Below, piece by piece: positions 1 through 8,837 of a stretch of DNA of 64,000 bases. Location of the stretch: the NCBI GenBank assembly GCA_949361645.1, contig OX442428.1, forward strand, positions 3,397,847 to 3,461,846, read 5' to 3'. The notes below the pieces were generated by a model, which saw only the letters and a list, made by a program, of their open reading frames with translations, was not told where the DNA came from and ran no database searches. Each line of letters begins with the position of its first letter. Positions within the stretch are counted from its first letter, which is position 1. The position numbers and the translations under genes were made by a program. This DNA comes from Spongilla lacustris (Eukaryota > Porifera > Demospongiae > Spongillida > Spongillidae).

Positions 1-120
1 GGGGGGGGGGGGGTACGGGAGGGGGCGTGCCCCCTCCCGCGACAGCAAGGGGGTCTGGGGGAGCGCTGATAGCTCCCCCAGTGGGGTCTGGGGCGAAGCC
101 TCAGCCGCTTTTTGCTTTTG
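1..120. repeat. G-tract plus hairpin repeat edge
   Basis: The window opens with 13 G residues, then a self-complementary segment (CGGGAGGGGG...CCCCCTCCCG, about 17-42), then two further G-rich inverted segments. The same pattern, G-tract then inverted CGGGAGGG/CCCTCCCG hairpin, occurs in reverse complement at about 3822-3873 inside the hAT element, so this looks like the edge of a dispersed repeat. The class cannot be named because the window cuts it. Confidence 0.45.
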
Positions 121-612
121 CGTTTATCTAGCATGAAATTCACAGTGCTAGAGCCTGCCCTTGCATGGATAGCGACGAGAAAACTCTTCATTTTTCACAA
201 TGCTATGGTTCCTACTGCTACTTCGTGACGCAAAAGGCTTTTGTGTGACCGAAGCGTGCACGTCGCCATGCACCAGCTACATGTCGGTCCATAAACGACT
301 CACGTATGTTTTACTATAGTTTATTTAGCTCTATAGCTAAGGTAATAATAACCTGTTTTCTGAAGAGAAGAAAATGAAATCCATCCCATTCACGTCTTTT
401 GATCGCTTACCTCAATTCCTGCTCACACGCACCATTCCATCGACGTCGCGCGATTAAAATACTAATTAACCACACATGCAGAATTAAAATTCGTTAATAG
501 GAGGATTTATTGTAACCCCGCTTGGCTAGAACAATGTGCAAGCCTGCAAATACAAGGATAGTAACGTTGCATAGATTACAGTATGCATTACGTCATTCTT
601 ATGCATTACGTC
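121..612. other. No gene seen; short direct repeat at 582-617
   Basis: No recognisable coding sequence. The only local structure is two tandem copies of a unit containing GCATTACGTCATTCTT just before the C-tract. Confidence 0.5.
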
Positions 613-676
613 ATTCTTCATATAGGAAAGGGCCCCCCCCCCCCCCCCCCCCCCCCCCTCCCCCTAAATCCGCCCC
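613..676. repeat. C-tract with possible transposon terminus
   Basis: A long run of C is followed by TAAATCCGCCCCTG. Read on the minus strand this is CAGGGGCGGATTTA followed by a G-run, a form often seen at ends of hAT-like non-autonomous elements in invertebrate genomes. No partner end or target duplication was found, so this is a possible terminus only. Confidence 0.35.
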
Positions 677-1040
677 TGTAACTCTACCTCGCGAAAGACC
701 AAATAAATTCGGCAGTAAGTTTCTAACTTGTCCTCTGCAGCTCCTTTCGGAAACGCTCGTACAGCTCTTATCCGAGGAAATCGAAAGTGAGAACGAGTGA
801 TCGGCGTCGGAAGTTTTACTACATTTTAGTTATTCGACGGGTCTATCCAAATACGCTCGCTAAAGTCCAATCGATTACTATCTCTGGTTTTTCTAATCGA
901 TTACTATCGCTATACACGTACGGCTTCACTTTGCATGCGATACAATTGATGATTTCGGTGAGAACCCGCGCGTCACGTGAGATCGAGTCATGTGAAATTT
1001 ATTGGAGGGCAAAACATTATTGAGACGTATGGTAAATCGT
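677..1040. other. No gene seen
   Basis: Open frames here have no recognisable domain. A short direct repeat (TCGATTACTATC near 870 and 897) is the only structure noted. Confidence 0.5.
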
Positions 1041-1150
1041 GATGGCAGACACCTCAAGTCTCACTGACGTCTTAAGCGTGAGTCTCACGCATAAGAGTCC
1101 AATCTCACGCTCTCACGCATAGCCCATTTGATCACACGCTTTATTACAAA
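1041..1150 (+). repeat. Cluster of TCTCACGC motifs
   Basis: Several copies of a CTCACGC core, one arranged as a small hairpin (GCGTGAGTCTCACGC near 1075). A similar cluster in the same orientation lies at 8038-8095, on the other side of the Ginger1 insertion, so the transposon may have landed within one TCTCACGC-rich repeat. Function unknown. Confidence 0.4.
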
Positions 1151-1646
1151 ATTGATACGGCTTTATTACAAAATTCCAATGATATCCGAATCATTAAACT
1201 TTTTTTTTTTAAATTGTATAAGATAGATGCGAAAATTGAACATGTACAAATTGTACATCACACATAATCCTTATTATAATACTAATACTAATGAAATAAT
1301 TGCGATCAAAGGTACAATCAGATGGTATCGCGATCGTACGTAAATTGCATGCACGTGCACGCAAATGAATAAGTCTATTTAGTTTGTAAGAGGAAGATAC
1401 GTGTAATACAAGCCCTGGACCATCAAAACGAGCTAATCTAAGTATGCCACAGGTACCGGTGCTGGAAAATACCATGCATACTAGGTTCCATCGCAAGTGG
1501 ACAAATCGTTGAGATCAGAGACAATCCGCTGCCGTTTGTGTTTCAATGTACTTTGTGTCTTCGCTAGCACATTATTTTGAACCTACCAGTGAAGTATTAA
1601 ATTGCGTCTACACTTAGTGTCGTACCTAATCGTGTAATGTACTGTG
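1151..1646. other. No gene seen
   Basis: AT-rich sequence with a T-run at about 1201. No credible gene or element end recognised. Confidence 0.5.
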
Positions 1647-1650
1647 CCGG
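1647..1650. repeat. Ginger1 target-site duplication, left (CCGG)
   Basis: CCGG directly before the TGTCG end. It matches 7951-7954 after the other end. CCGG is palindromic, so assigning it to target or terminus is formally ambiguous; the TGTNR rule favours target. Confidence 0.75.
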
Positions 1651-1768
1651 TGTCGGAGCAGATTCTGTCCCCCCGCAGATTTTGTCCCCCCGGACATAAT
1701 CTGCTAGTGGAAATTGTCCCCCACGGACGTAATCCGCTAGCAGATATTGTTCCCCTTCCGCAGAAATT

Positions 1769-1799
<31 letters not shown>
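1651..1799 (+). repeat. Ginger1 left inverted repeat, outer part
   Basis: Tandem degenerate units of about 35 bp containing CCGCTAGCAGA and TTGTCCCCCC. They match the reverse complement of about 7800-7950. The block ends in a long C-tract where the nested block begins. Confidence 0.75.
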
Positions 1800-1801
1800 G
1801 C

Positions 1802-2361
1802 CCCTCCCCCAATCCTTGATATACGTATCAGGTCCTATAAGCTAACAGTCTTGCATCGGGCCCGAAACATACAGTTTTTCCCATTCCTTTTCGTATCGGG
1901 CCCGAAAGGTATGTATCGGGACCTACGTTATGTGTAGTGTTATTAGCAAAATACCCGATTCTATCAATCAATCACCCCGCCAGACTTCTTGGCCCTCTGC
2001 CCTTCTAAGTTGTACGTGGTGCGTCTTGCAGCTGCTAGCTTTCAAACGTCATGAAGACGGCTGGGCACAACAGCCACACTTGTCTTGTATATAGGACATG
2101 TACATGTATTACATGTGTATACAGTGTCAATTTATAGTGGAGACCAATGGTATAGTGACATTTCCTTATACACAGCTTGAAATGTTCTATAAGACCGTCA
2201 AAGCCTATTTCTGTCGGCTATAGGACCATTTCAGGATATTGGCCGTGATTGTGTGACAGCTAGACATGACTGCAGGACCAAATTAGGCAGAGCTTGGGAT
2301 ATATACATGTGTATCGGGCACACGAAGCTGCGCTAATAAACACAAAAGGGATGGGGGAGGG
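1802..2361. mobile_element. Possible small nested inverted-repeat element
   Basis: The segment that splits the Ginger1 left repeat starts CCCTCCCCCAATCCTT and ends, on the opposite strand, CCCTCCCCCATCCCTT. This could be a 16-bp inverted repeat of a roughly 560-bp non-autonomous element. There is no coding sequence inside, only two copies of a TATCGGGCCCGAAA motif near 1855 and 1893. The arms are low complexity, so this is tentative. Confidence 0.3.
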
Positions 2362-2370
2362 GGGTACATA

Positions 2371-2378
2371 TTCTGCAG
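2371..2378. repeat. hAT target-site duplication, left (TTCTGCAG)
   Basis: Perfect 8-bp match to 3954-3961 at the other end of the element. Confidence 0.75.
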
Positions 2379-2604
2379 GCCCGTAGCCAGGGGGGGTTCG
2401 GGGGGTTCGAACGAACCCCCCCTCAGAGGATAAAGGTCCTGCACTCCGCTTACGTGGAAGTACTAGAATTTAGGCGATTATAGGCTTCCCTGACTAATAA
2501 CGTATAACATAACGTAACGGTTAACCTGTATTTATTATTGTAATTATCAAATTACACACGTCTCATGATGTACAGCAAACTTACTACTACACATTACGGA
2601 AGGC

Positions 2605-3001
2605 TTATATACATGTACACAATCTACGCAAAACCCAGCAAATGCAGTCCTCGTGTGCGCTCCCAGACAATGCTCCAAGGTCCAGCCTCGTCAGACTTCC
2701 GTGGTTTGAGAAACAAAAGATCCACATGGTCCTCCGAGGCAGCTTCCAAGTAATGTCCCTCTTACGTGGTCCTAATCCGCGGAGAGAATCCCTCCCTTTT
2801 CGAACCACTCCCGAAGTCAACTTTTCCGCCTTGTCACCCGTCCACATTGTCCTTCCATCCAGGTGTCCGTCTCCAAATAAGAGCGCACCACGAGACATGA
2901 TCAGGGCTAGGGTTTCAGCCAAAGCTGCCAGGTGCCGCGAGGTGGCCAGCCTACACGAACCGATCGGGCAAGGATGTGATCGCTCCAAAGAACGGGAGTA
3001 G
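2605..3001. other. Unidentified segment with overlapping open frames on both strands
   Basis: Inside the hAT element a segment less AT-rich than its surroundings is open for 119 codons on the plus strand (2642-3001) and 127 codons on the minus strand (2605-2988). Neither translation resembles a family I recognise. It could be captured host sequence, a decayed part of the transposase, or chance. Confidence 0.25.
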
Positions 3002-3190
3002 TAAACTCGAACTCAAGCAAACGTCTAACTGCGCGCGTTCAATTAATAATTAAAAAGCAATTTGCGCCGGTTTAAGAATTAATCTATACGCCGTCGCATT
3101 AATAATCGCCGGGCCGATCGACTATGCCGAGTAGCTCCCAACAAAAGAAAAGAGAGCGTGAACGAGCCCGCTGCATCTTGCCAGAAAATC

Positions 3191-3422
3191 GATGCCATCA
3201 AGGAGTGTGACAGTGATCTGTACCCCAATGTCAGGGTCCTTCTGCAAATCGCCTGCACACTGCCTGTGACCTCTTCGAAGACTGCACAATTATATGAGAG
3301 CCTCGATGGGAAATAGCCGTCTTTCTAGCCTTGCTCTCCTGCATATACATTATGACATAGACGTGGACTTAGATGAAGTTGTCACACGCTATGCCCATTT
3401 GCACCCAAGAAAGCTAGCTTGA
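3191..3422 (+). pseudogene. hAT transposase C-terminal fragment (dimerisation region)
   Basis: Two consecutive pieces match the C-terminal dimerisation region of hAT transposases of the P52rIPK/zf-MYM-associated group. The first (3191-3316) contains DLYPNVRVLLQIACTLPVTS and runs into a stop. The second (3306-3422), in another frame, contains SLALLHIHYDIDVDLDEVV and ends at a natural stop just after HLHPRKLA. The stretch that normally joins them, with the CECERSF-type motif, is missing, so there is a deletion plus frameshift. The rest of the transposase is not recognisable and the fragment cannot be functional. Confidence 0.75.
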
Positions 3423-3821
3423 ACTTGACTCTATTATCCGCCCTTGAATTCTGTTAAAACACTCTGTCACTGTATGCTAATTAATTGTGTTTGTATATAA
3501 ATGCATAACCTGCCTATTTCCTAAATATGTAGTATTTTAAATGTGCCATTAATTCATATATGACTAAGCAGCCATTTAATCAGAAGCATTGTTTTTTTTT
3601 TTTTTTAAGCGAAGATCGATTTAGATTGCATAGCAAAAACACATGTTAGGTTTAGCCCCTTCCCTTCTTTTCATATCAGGCAGCTCACCTTGGAAGGTCG
3701 CATGAAATTGAATTGCTCATCTTGTTTATTTTTCGGTTGTGAGTGTTTACATGTGTCTGCAAACTATTAACTCTTTTGTGTTGCCAAATCAATGTTTTCA
3801 AAAGGTTCCGCGCAAAGTGCG

Positions 3822-3873
3822 GGATGGGGCACATCCCCCCTCCCGCACGACCCCCCCCCCCCCCCCCCCCCCT
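3822..3873 (-). repeat. Hairpin plus C-tract repeat near the hAT right end
   Basis: TGCGGGATGGGGC...CCCTCCCGCACG forms a hairpin followed by a C-run. It is the reverse-complement counterpart of positions 1-45, so this repeat module occurs at least twice in the window. Confidence 0.5.
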
Positions 3874-3953
3874 TTTGGTTACCCACGCCCACTTTGGGTC
3901 CACATTTCTTTATTTTTCGAACCCCCCCTTTTCCTGACCTGGCTACGGGCTTG

Positions 3954-3961
3954 TTCTGCAG
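3954..3961. repeat. hAT target-site duplication, right (TTCTGCAG)
   Basis: Immediately after the right terminus; matches 2371-2378. Confidence 0.75.
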
Positions 3962-4140
3962 AGGTGGGACAAAATCCGCTAGCAGAGTGTGTCCTGTCAC
4001 GGAAATTTCGGTCCGCTGAAAATTTTGGTCCCGGACCAATATATTCAGAAAATTTTGGTCCGGTCGGACCAATTTTATCTGAAAAAAAAAGGTCCGTGTC
4101 CGAAAAAAAAGGTCCGTGTCCGAAAAAAAAGGTCCGGAGA
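3962..4140 (+). repeat. Ginger1 left inverted repeat, inner part
   Basis: After the nested block the Ginger1 repeat resumes with GGGACAAAATCCGCTAGCAG and continues with repeated GAAAATTTTGGTCC units and three A8-GGTCCG units. These match the reverse complement of about 7655-7790. The transposase start codon lies about 40 bp downstream. Confidence 0.75.
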
Positions 4141-4182
4141 TTTATTTCATACGTCCACGTGGTTGATATCAGTTTGCGAGTG

Positions 4183-6564
4183 ATGGCGGAGATTGAAGAA
4201 ACAGTTGACGACGGTTCTGATTGTGATGATCTTGTCGAGGAGGCTTATGCGTATTTAGTGTCGAAGAAGTATCCTGAATGTATCAGTGAGACCAAAAAGA
4301 GGGTGATACGAAGGAAAGCGGCGAAGTTGACAATAGGCCTATCTGTTGAAGGAGAGCTATTGTATAAGCACAAGCAGGGAAAGGAAAAGGTAAGTAGCGT
4401 TTAATCAATACTGCCATTATCGTTTTTGATATTTTTGGTAGTGACATGTATGTATGTATGTGTCTAATAAAGTAGCCATCTTTTACGCAGAAGGAAGTGC
4501 TGTTGCATTACATCCAGAGTTTGAAAGAGCGCCAGAAGATCCTACTGGCATGTCACATTGATTCCACTTCTGGTCACATGGGTAAGACCAGGACACTGTA
4601 CAGGATCAAGGAACGATTCATGTGGCATGGCATGGTTAAAGATGTTGTTAGCTTGGTGAGCTCCTTATTTAACTGCATCAGTGGTACTCCTTTATTTTTT
4701 TAATATTACAAATTCAATCCTGGTTCTGTTATATTTCTGCAGCTATCAAAATGTGATGTGTGTCGACGCATGAACAGAAAGCTAACTACTGGAGTGCCTG
4801 AGCTTCATCCCATTCCAGTTAAAGCCCCCTGGTACATGGTTGGCATTGATTTCATTGGCCCTCTGAGCCCAGTTGCAAAGGATGGAAGTCGTTACATCCT
4901 CACTATCAGTGATTACTTCACAAAGTGGGTTGAGGTGGTACCTACAGTCAACAAAATGGCATCTACAATGGCAAGTTCACTGTTTAAGGTCAGCATGTGT
5001 ACCAATTATTTATATGTGCATGCAGCTATTTGTACATGTAGCTGTGCATGGCTTTACTAGTTCTTTTAGTTTGATAATTTTTGTGGTACAAAGCATGCTC
5101 TTACCATGCAACTGATAGTATGTTTTGGTGAGCTCCAAATAATTATGGTCGTGTCCTTACTTTAACTACAGATCTTTATGCGAATGGGACTACCACGTGT
5201 GTTGCTTTCAGACAATGGCAGCGAGTTCTGTAATGCACTGAATGACCAACTTTCAGAGATGCTAGGAGTTAAGAGGAGGCTAACTACAGCTTACCACCCT
5301 CAGGTTTGTTCCATGAATGTTATTGTGTACTGTAGTATACATATAAAAATGCGTGCACACAATCTGATGTCATCCGATCTCTCTCAACTTCAACTTGTAG
5401 GCCAATGATCTTGATGAGCACTTCAATCAGATGCTTCAAAACATGTTGGTGAAATATGTGTCTTCAAAGAAGGATATGTGGAGTCACTACCTAGACACTT
5501 GTGCCTTCGCATATAACACTTCCCGACATGACTCTACTAAATACACACCATTCATGTTAATGTTTGGTCGCCGAGCAACCCTTCCAATTGATGTGGAGCT
5601 TGAGCGGCAATGTTCTGAAGATCACTGCAAGACATATTGGGAACTTGAAGAACATCCCTATCCTGCTGTATTTTCAGAACATGCACGCATATTGGAAGAG
5701 GCCAAAGGCAACATTATCGCTGCACAGTTGAGGCAGAAAGAAGCATATGATAAAAAGCACTGCAAACCAGGCCAATTTCAGTGTGACCAGTTGGTATTGC
5801 TGAAAAACTTCTCTCGTAAAAAGCTCAAGGGCGGAAAACTTACAGAAAGATTTCTTGGGCCATACACAATCATAAATGTGCTGCCAAATGGTATATATGA
5901 AATACGCAATGAAGAAGGCAAGACTACTCGTGCTACTGGCAGCCACTTAAAAATGTACATGTCAAGTGATGCATGTTGTATGGACGATGAAGATGAAGAT
6001 CAAAGTTCTTCACAAGGAGATTGTGTAAGTAAAATTTTAGTGTGTAAATACATGTATCAGATACTTGTCAGTCTGCAGCTGATTATGTTAACAAATACAT
6101 GGGTGTATGCAACTCTCAGCCACCATAAAATATGCATTGTTTAAAGGTTACTCCTTCTGGTACTCTGGCAAGCCCTCATTCTTCTGAAGATGATTCAGAT
6201 TGTCACAATGGAGGCCAATCTAAAGGTTTGTCTTGTATATCCATTTTCACTTTCTTAGAATATAAGACTTGGTACATTTTTAATAGACCATTCATCACCC
6301 TGTAATCGTGCCCATCAAAATGACTGTGTTGAAGTCGGTGGCATTGACAGTGGTTGCACTGTAATGGAGGATTGTTCAGTTTCTGTTAAACGAGATACCA
6401 TTCGTAAGGTAAATTACTTTGTGTATAGCAGAGGAATGTACTACCTATATTGTACAAACTGCTCATTTTGATTTGGATTGCACTCTGCATTATGTGTGTA
6501 AACTGATGATTTACCATTTATTTTCTCACAGAGAAAGTGCCCTTTCACACACGAAATGAAATAA
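4183..6564 (+). CDS. Ginger1 integrase-like transposase (multi-exon)
   Basis: Eight exons join in frame with GT-AG introns: 4183-4389, 4491-4655, 4743-4988, 5172-5303, 5401-6024, 6147-6225, 6287-6408 and 6532-6564. The start ATG is in MAEIEETVDD, downstream of the inverted repeat. In order: an HHCC zinc finger (CHIDSTSGHMG, then CDVC, split over exons 2-3); an rve integrase core with catalytic D160 (GIDFIGPL), D220 (LLSDNGSEF) and E256 (LDEHFNQ), 35 residues between the last two; and a GPY/F domain (ERFLGPYTI) at about 395-440. The protein would cut and join transposon ends in the nucleus. The final exon meets TAA at 6562, but the frame shifted by one base runs straight into the Ulp1-PHD reading frame, suggesting one longer ancestral protein broken by one extra base in an A-rich stretch (6554-6565). 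An alternative is a sequencing error there. A Ty3/Gypsy integrase is unlikely given no RT, the introns and the terminal structure. Confidence 0.85.
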
Positions 6565-6571
6565 ACAAGTA

Positions 6572-7255
6572 GTGGGTGGTGAATCGCTGACTGATGACCA
6601 TATGTTCTATGCACAAGAGCTTCTCAGAATGCAGTTCCCCACCAATGATGGATGGCAGAGCACTCTTCTAGCTCAGAACAATGGATATCATCCAGCCAAG
6701 ATGGATGCCATTCAGATTCACATAGTGTCGGATTCCCACTGGGTATTGTCAGCACGACTTGGTGGTACAGTCACTCTTTTTGACTGCCGTAAGGTTGGAA
6801 GTCATATCTCTTCGACCCTAACCCATCATTTATGCCAGGTGTACAGAACATCAATATGTGAGAGTGCGGGGAATTCATTCTTAGCTGTGAATGTTGCTAC
6901 CGTCCAAAAGCAGCGTGGCAGTGATGATTGTGGGTTTTTTGCAATAGCATTTGCATTGCATGCTGCCCTGGGTCACTGCCTAGAAGAAATTGAGTTTGAC
7001 CAGGCAACTATGCGAGACCACCTCTTAAAGTGCTACACTACAAGAAACTTCACTCCTTTTCCTACCAAGAAAGTGAAAAGAGCCCATCATACCCTCATCA
7101 TGAATATAGATGTGTTTTGTAGCTGTCAGATGCCTGACACCTATGGGGATATGGTGCAGTGTGGTCTTTGCGAACAGTGGTTTCACATCAAGTGTGTTGG
7201 CCTCCACTCCCTTCCATCAAGTGCAGAAGAATGGAATTGTTCACTCTGTACATAA
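6572..7255 (+). CDS. Ulp1-type cysteine protease plus PHD finger of Ginger1
   Basis: An uninterrupted frame of 227 codons with no clear start of its own; the first in-frame ATG is at 6601 and the frame is closed by TGA at 6557-6559. It probably was the C-terminal part of the integrase protein. Residues 1-170 resemble the C48 (Ulp1/SENP, adenovirus-protease-like) fold, with candidate catalytic residues H56 (SDSHW), D71 (TLFDC), Q114 and C120 (QRGSDDCGFF). Residues about 180-226 form a PHD finger with the C4HC3 pattern: CSC, QCGLC, WFHIKC and WNCSLC. The frame ends at TAA 7253-7255. Ulp1 and PHD modules are known Ginger1 accessories; what they do for transposition (SUMO processing, chromatin targeting) is inference. 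Confidence 0.8.
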   Translation: MGGESLTDDHMFYAQELLRMQFPTNDGWQSTLLAQNNGYHPAKMDAIQIHIVSDSHWVLSARLGGTVTLFDCRKVGSHISSTLTHHLCQVYRTSICESAGNSFLAVNVATVQKQRGSDDCGFFAIAFALHAALGHCLEEIEFDQATMRDHLLKCYTTRNFTPFPTKKVKRAHHTLIMNIDVFCSCQMPDTYGDMVQCGLCEQWFHIKCVGLHSLPSSAEEWNCSLCT

Positions 7256-7654
7256 ATCTTGGTGTGTTAATGAACTTTACCTTTACTGAGTGAGTATTTA
7301 TATACAATGAGTTGCACAACTGAACTACTACAATTAAGCAGACACATCAGGGCCAATTGCAGATCACCTACTGTGTGGCCTTGATAGAAAACGCCAAAAG
7401 GTTTTGGTTGGTCTACCATCAGAGTACATAGGCATGTAGTCTTCTACAATGAGTAAAGAGTCCCAAAGCCCCTTCTAATCGGTCCTATTATATGTAATAT
7501 AATAGATCGATACAAGAGCATCAGTGATTATACATTTATATTCACCTACCACTCAATCGCGTCGATAAAGTCAAGAGACTAGTTACATACATGTATGTAC
7601 TACAGCGATTACGAAGGAGATGGTGGTGAACTTCATTATAGACTTAGAAAACAA
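7256..7654. other. Ginger1 3' non-coding region
   Basis: AT-rich spacer between the protease stop and the right inverted repeat. No further coding exon and no clear polyadenylation signal seen. Confidence 0.5.
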
Positions 7655-7950
7655 TGTCCGGACCTAAAATTTCAGGGCGGACCGTATTTTTCGAAATTAT
7701 CGATCCGGGCGGACCAAAATTTTCAGCGAAAATTTCCGTCCGGGACCAAATTTTTCAGGACCAAAATTCCAATGACAGTCCCCCCGGACAGAATCCGCTA
7801 GCGGATTCTGTCCGGGGGGAAAGAATCAGCTAGCAGATTTTATCCGGGGGGACAGAATCAGCTAGCAGATTTTATCCGGGGGGACAGAATCCGCTAGCGG
7901 ATTCTGTCAGGGGGGACAATAATTGAGGGGGGACAAAATCCGCTATGACA
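7655..7950 (-). repeat. Ginger1 right inverted repeat
   Basis: The inner part (7655-7770) has repeated GGACCAAAATTTT-like units and the outer part (7770-7950) has tandem units of about 35 bp around GCTAGC, several of which fold on themselves. The reverse complement matches the split left repeat. The element ends CGCTATGACA before CCGG. Confidence 0.8.
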
Positions 7951-7954
7951 CCGG
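7951..7954. repeat. Ginger1 target-site duplication, right (CCGG)
   Basis: Matches 1647-1650. Confidence 0.75.
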
Positions 7955-8037
7955 TACCGCGTAGCTTTTGGCTATGAGACTAGCGCGAGATAAAAAGAAA
8001 ATTCTGATGATATGATGATTTGAAATGAACTTATTAT

Positions 8038-8095
8038 ACTAATCTCACGCCTAGAACTGCTAATCTCACGCTTAATAACCCACTGCCTCACGCTT
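8038..8095 (+). repeat. Second cluster of TCTCACGC motifs
   Basis: Three CTCACGC copies in the same orientation as those at 1041-1150, separated from them only by the Ginger1 insertion and short flanks. Confidence 0.4.
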
Positions 8096-8117
8096 ACAAA
8101 AAAAAAACCCTTGAGAT

Positions 8118-8355
8118 CTATGTGATGGATCGGCAGATTTCAAGCGAAAGGAGCGTTACAAACAAAAACTGGAGTCGGTGGGCCTGACACCAAGCGATGA
8201 CCTTTTCATAAGGGGTGATGGTCGTCGTTTCGGCGATAGTATGTCGTTGTGGCAGTGTATAGAGTATGGCAATATATTTGGCTATTTTATCGATCGCCCG
8301 GGAACTTGAAGCCTACAACTAGTTTCAATCGGGCTTTGTAAGGACTGTGTTTGTG
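8118..8355 (+). pseudogene. Decayed exon of a transposon-associated protein
   Basis: The frame at 8118-8306 reads ADFKRKERYKQKLESVGL ... MSLWQCIEYGNIFGYFIDRP and then stops. After a small deletion the neighbouring frame continues EAYN, stop, FQSGFVRTVFV up to a possible donor (GTGAGT at 8356). I recognise this pattern from multi-copy invertebrate proteins that carry SWIM- or YqaJ-type domains downstream and often a THAP finger upstream, but that comes from memory. The deletion, frame change and a stop where the family has an aromatic residue make it a fossil. The THAP fossil nearby is on the other strand, so they are not one intact gene. Confidence 0.5.
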
Positions 8356-8837
8356 GTGAGTTTCGGCCAAGGCAACCAAAAGCGAAGCGTGGATTAGGGC
8401 CTATTGCACGGTCATCTGGCTTGATCGTTGCCGACTGCACTAGCTTGATTAGTTAAGCTTATTTTAAAAAGAATGCACGGTGTACATGTCTACAGACCTA
8501 TCTGTAATCGATAAGCTAGGTCCATACATGTAGTAAGTAGGCTTATAGCAATCGATCGGCATTATATATCTTTGTCCTCCGTCATGTAGGCCTATAGCTT
8601 TTGTAGGCTGTAGCCAAAGGCAAAGCAGGGCAGCATGACAGCACACATGCTGATCATCGTTGCTAAGACATAAGCAGATCCAGCTATTGGTGCAGATGGG
8701 GTGACTATTCCAGACATGGGGGCTGCATCCCTGACCCTAACCTCCCATACTGATGATTTCTGTCTCTGTTGCGAATCCTGTGTGAACTAGCAAACGACCC
8801 TCTACAGCTGAAGCAGAGATAATATAAAGCACACCTC
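8356..8837. other. No gene seen
   Basis: Short open frames only. The part nearest 8838 may hold further decayed exons of the THAP pseudogene, but none could be identified. Confidence 0.45.

Larger units (their letters stand above)
2379..3953 (+). mobile_element. Nested hAT-type element
   Basis: The left end reads GCCCGTAGCCAGG and the right end, in reverse complement, CAAGCCCGTAGCCAGG. Both are followed inward by a G-rich GGGGTTCGAA motif. The element is flanked by the identical 8-bp sequence TTCTGCAG (2371-2378 and 3954-3961). Eight bases, and the nTnnnnAn shape, are the hAT signature. The left end lacks the three terminal bases seen at the right, probably one CAG unit lost where the target ended in CAG and the element began with CAG. 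Inside are remains of a hAT transposase C-terminus (3191-3422). Confidence 0.75.
1651..7950 (+). mobile_element. Ginger1-type DNA transposon with nested insertions
   Basis: The outer ends are TGTCGGAG at 1651 and, in reverse complement, TGTCATAG at 7950, fitting the TGTNR ends described for Ginger elements. They are flanked by identical 4-bp duplications CCGG (1647-1650 and 7951-7954). Long inverted repeats of about 300 bp share two blocks: an outer block with repeated GCTAGC-centred palindromes and TGTCCCCCC, and an inner block with repeated GAAAATTTTGGTCC. Inside is a multi-exon integrase with a GPY/F domain, a Ulp1-like protease and a PHD finger, the accessory set reported for Ginger1. The left inverted repeat is split by a 2.16-kb block (about 1800-3961) that includes a hAT element. 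A frame break between integrase and protease suggests the copy is inactive. Confidence 0.85.

Noticed and set aside
522..800. 92-codon plus-strand frame with a proline run
   Set aside because: The proline run is the translated C homopolymer; no domain and no splice context.
1597..1937. Overlapping frames with poly-Gly or poly-Pro on both strands
   Set aside because: They are translations of the Ginger1 inverted repeat and its C-tract.
3685..4072. Several short frames around the C-tract at 3850
   Set aside because: Homopolymer-driven frames overlapping the hAT end and Ginger1 repeat; the transposase start is better placed at 4183.
4491..6024. Ty3/Gypsy retrotransposon integrase
   Set aside because: No adjacent RT or RNase H, no LTRs; introns, inverted termini and Ulp1/PHD modules fit Ginger1 instead.
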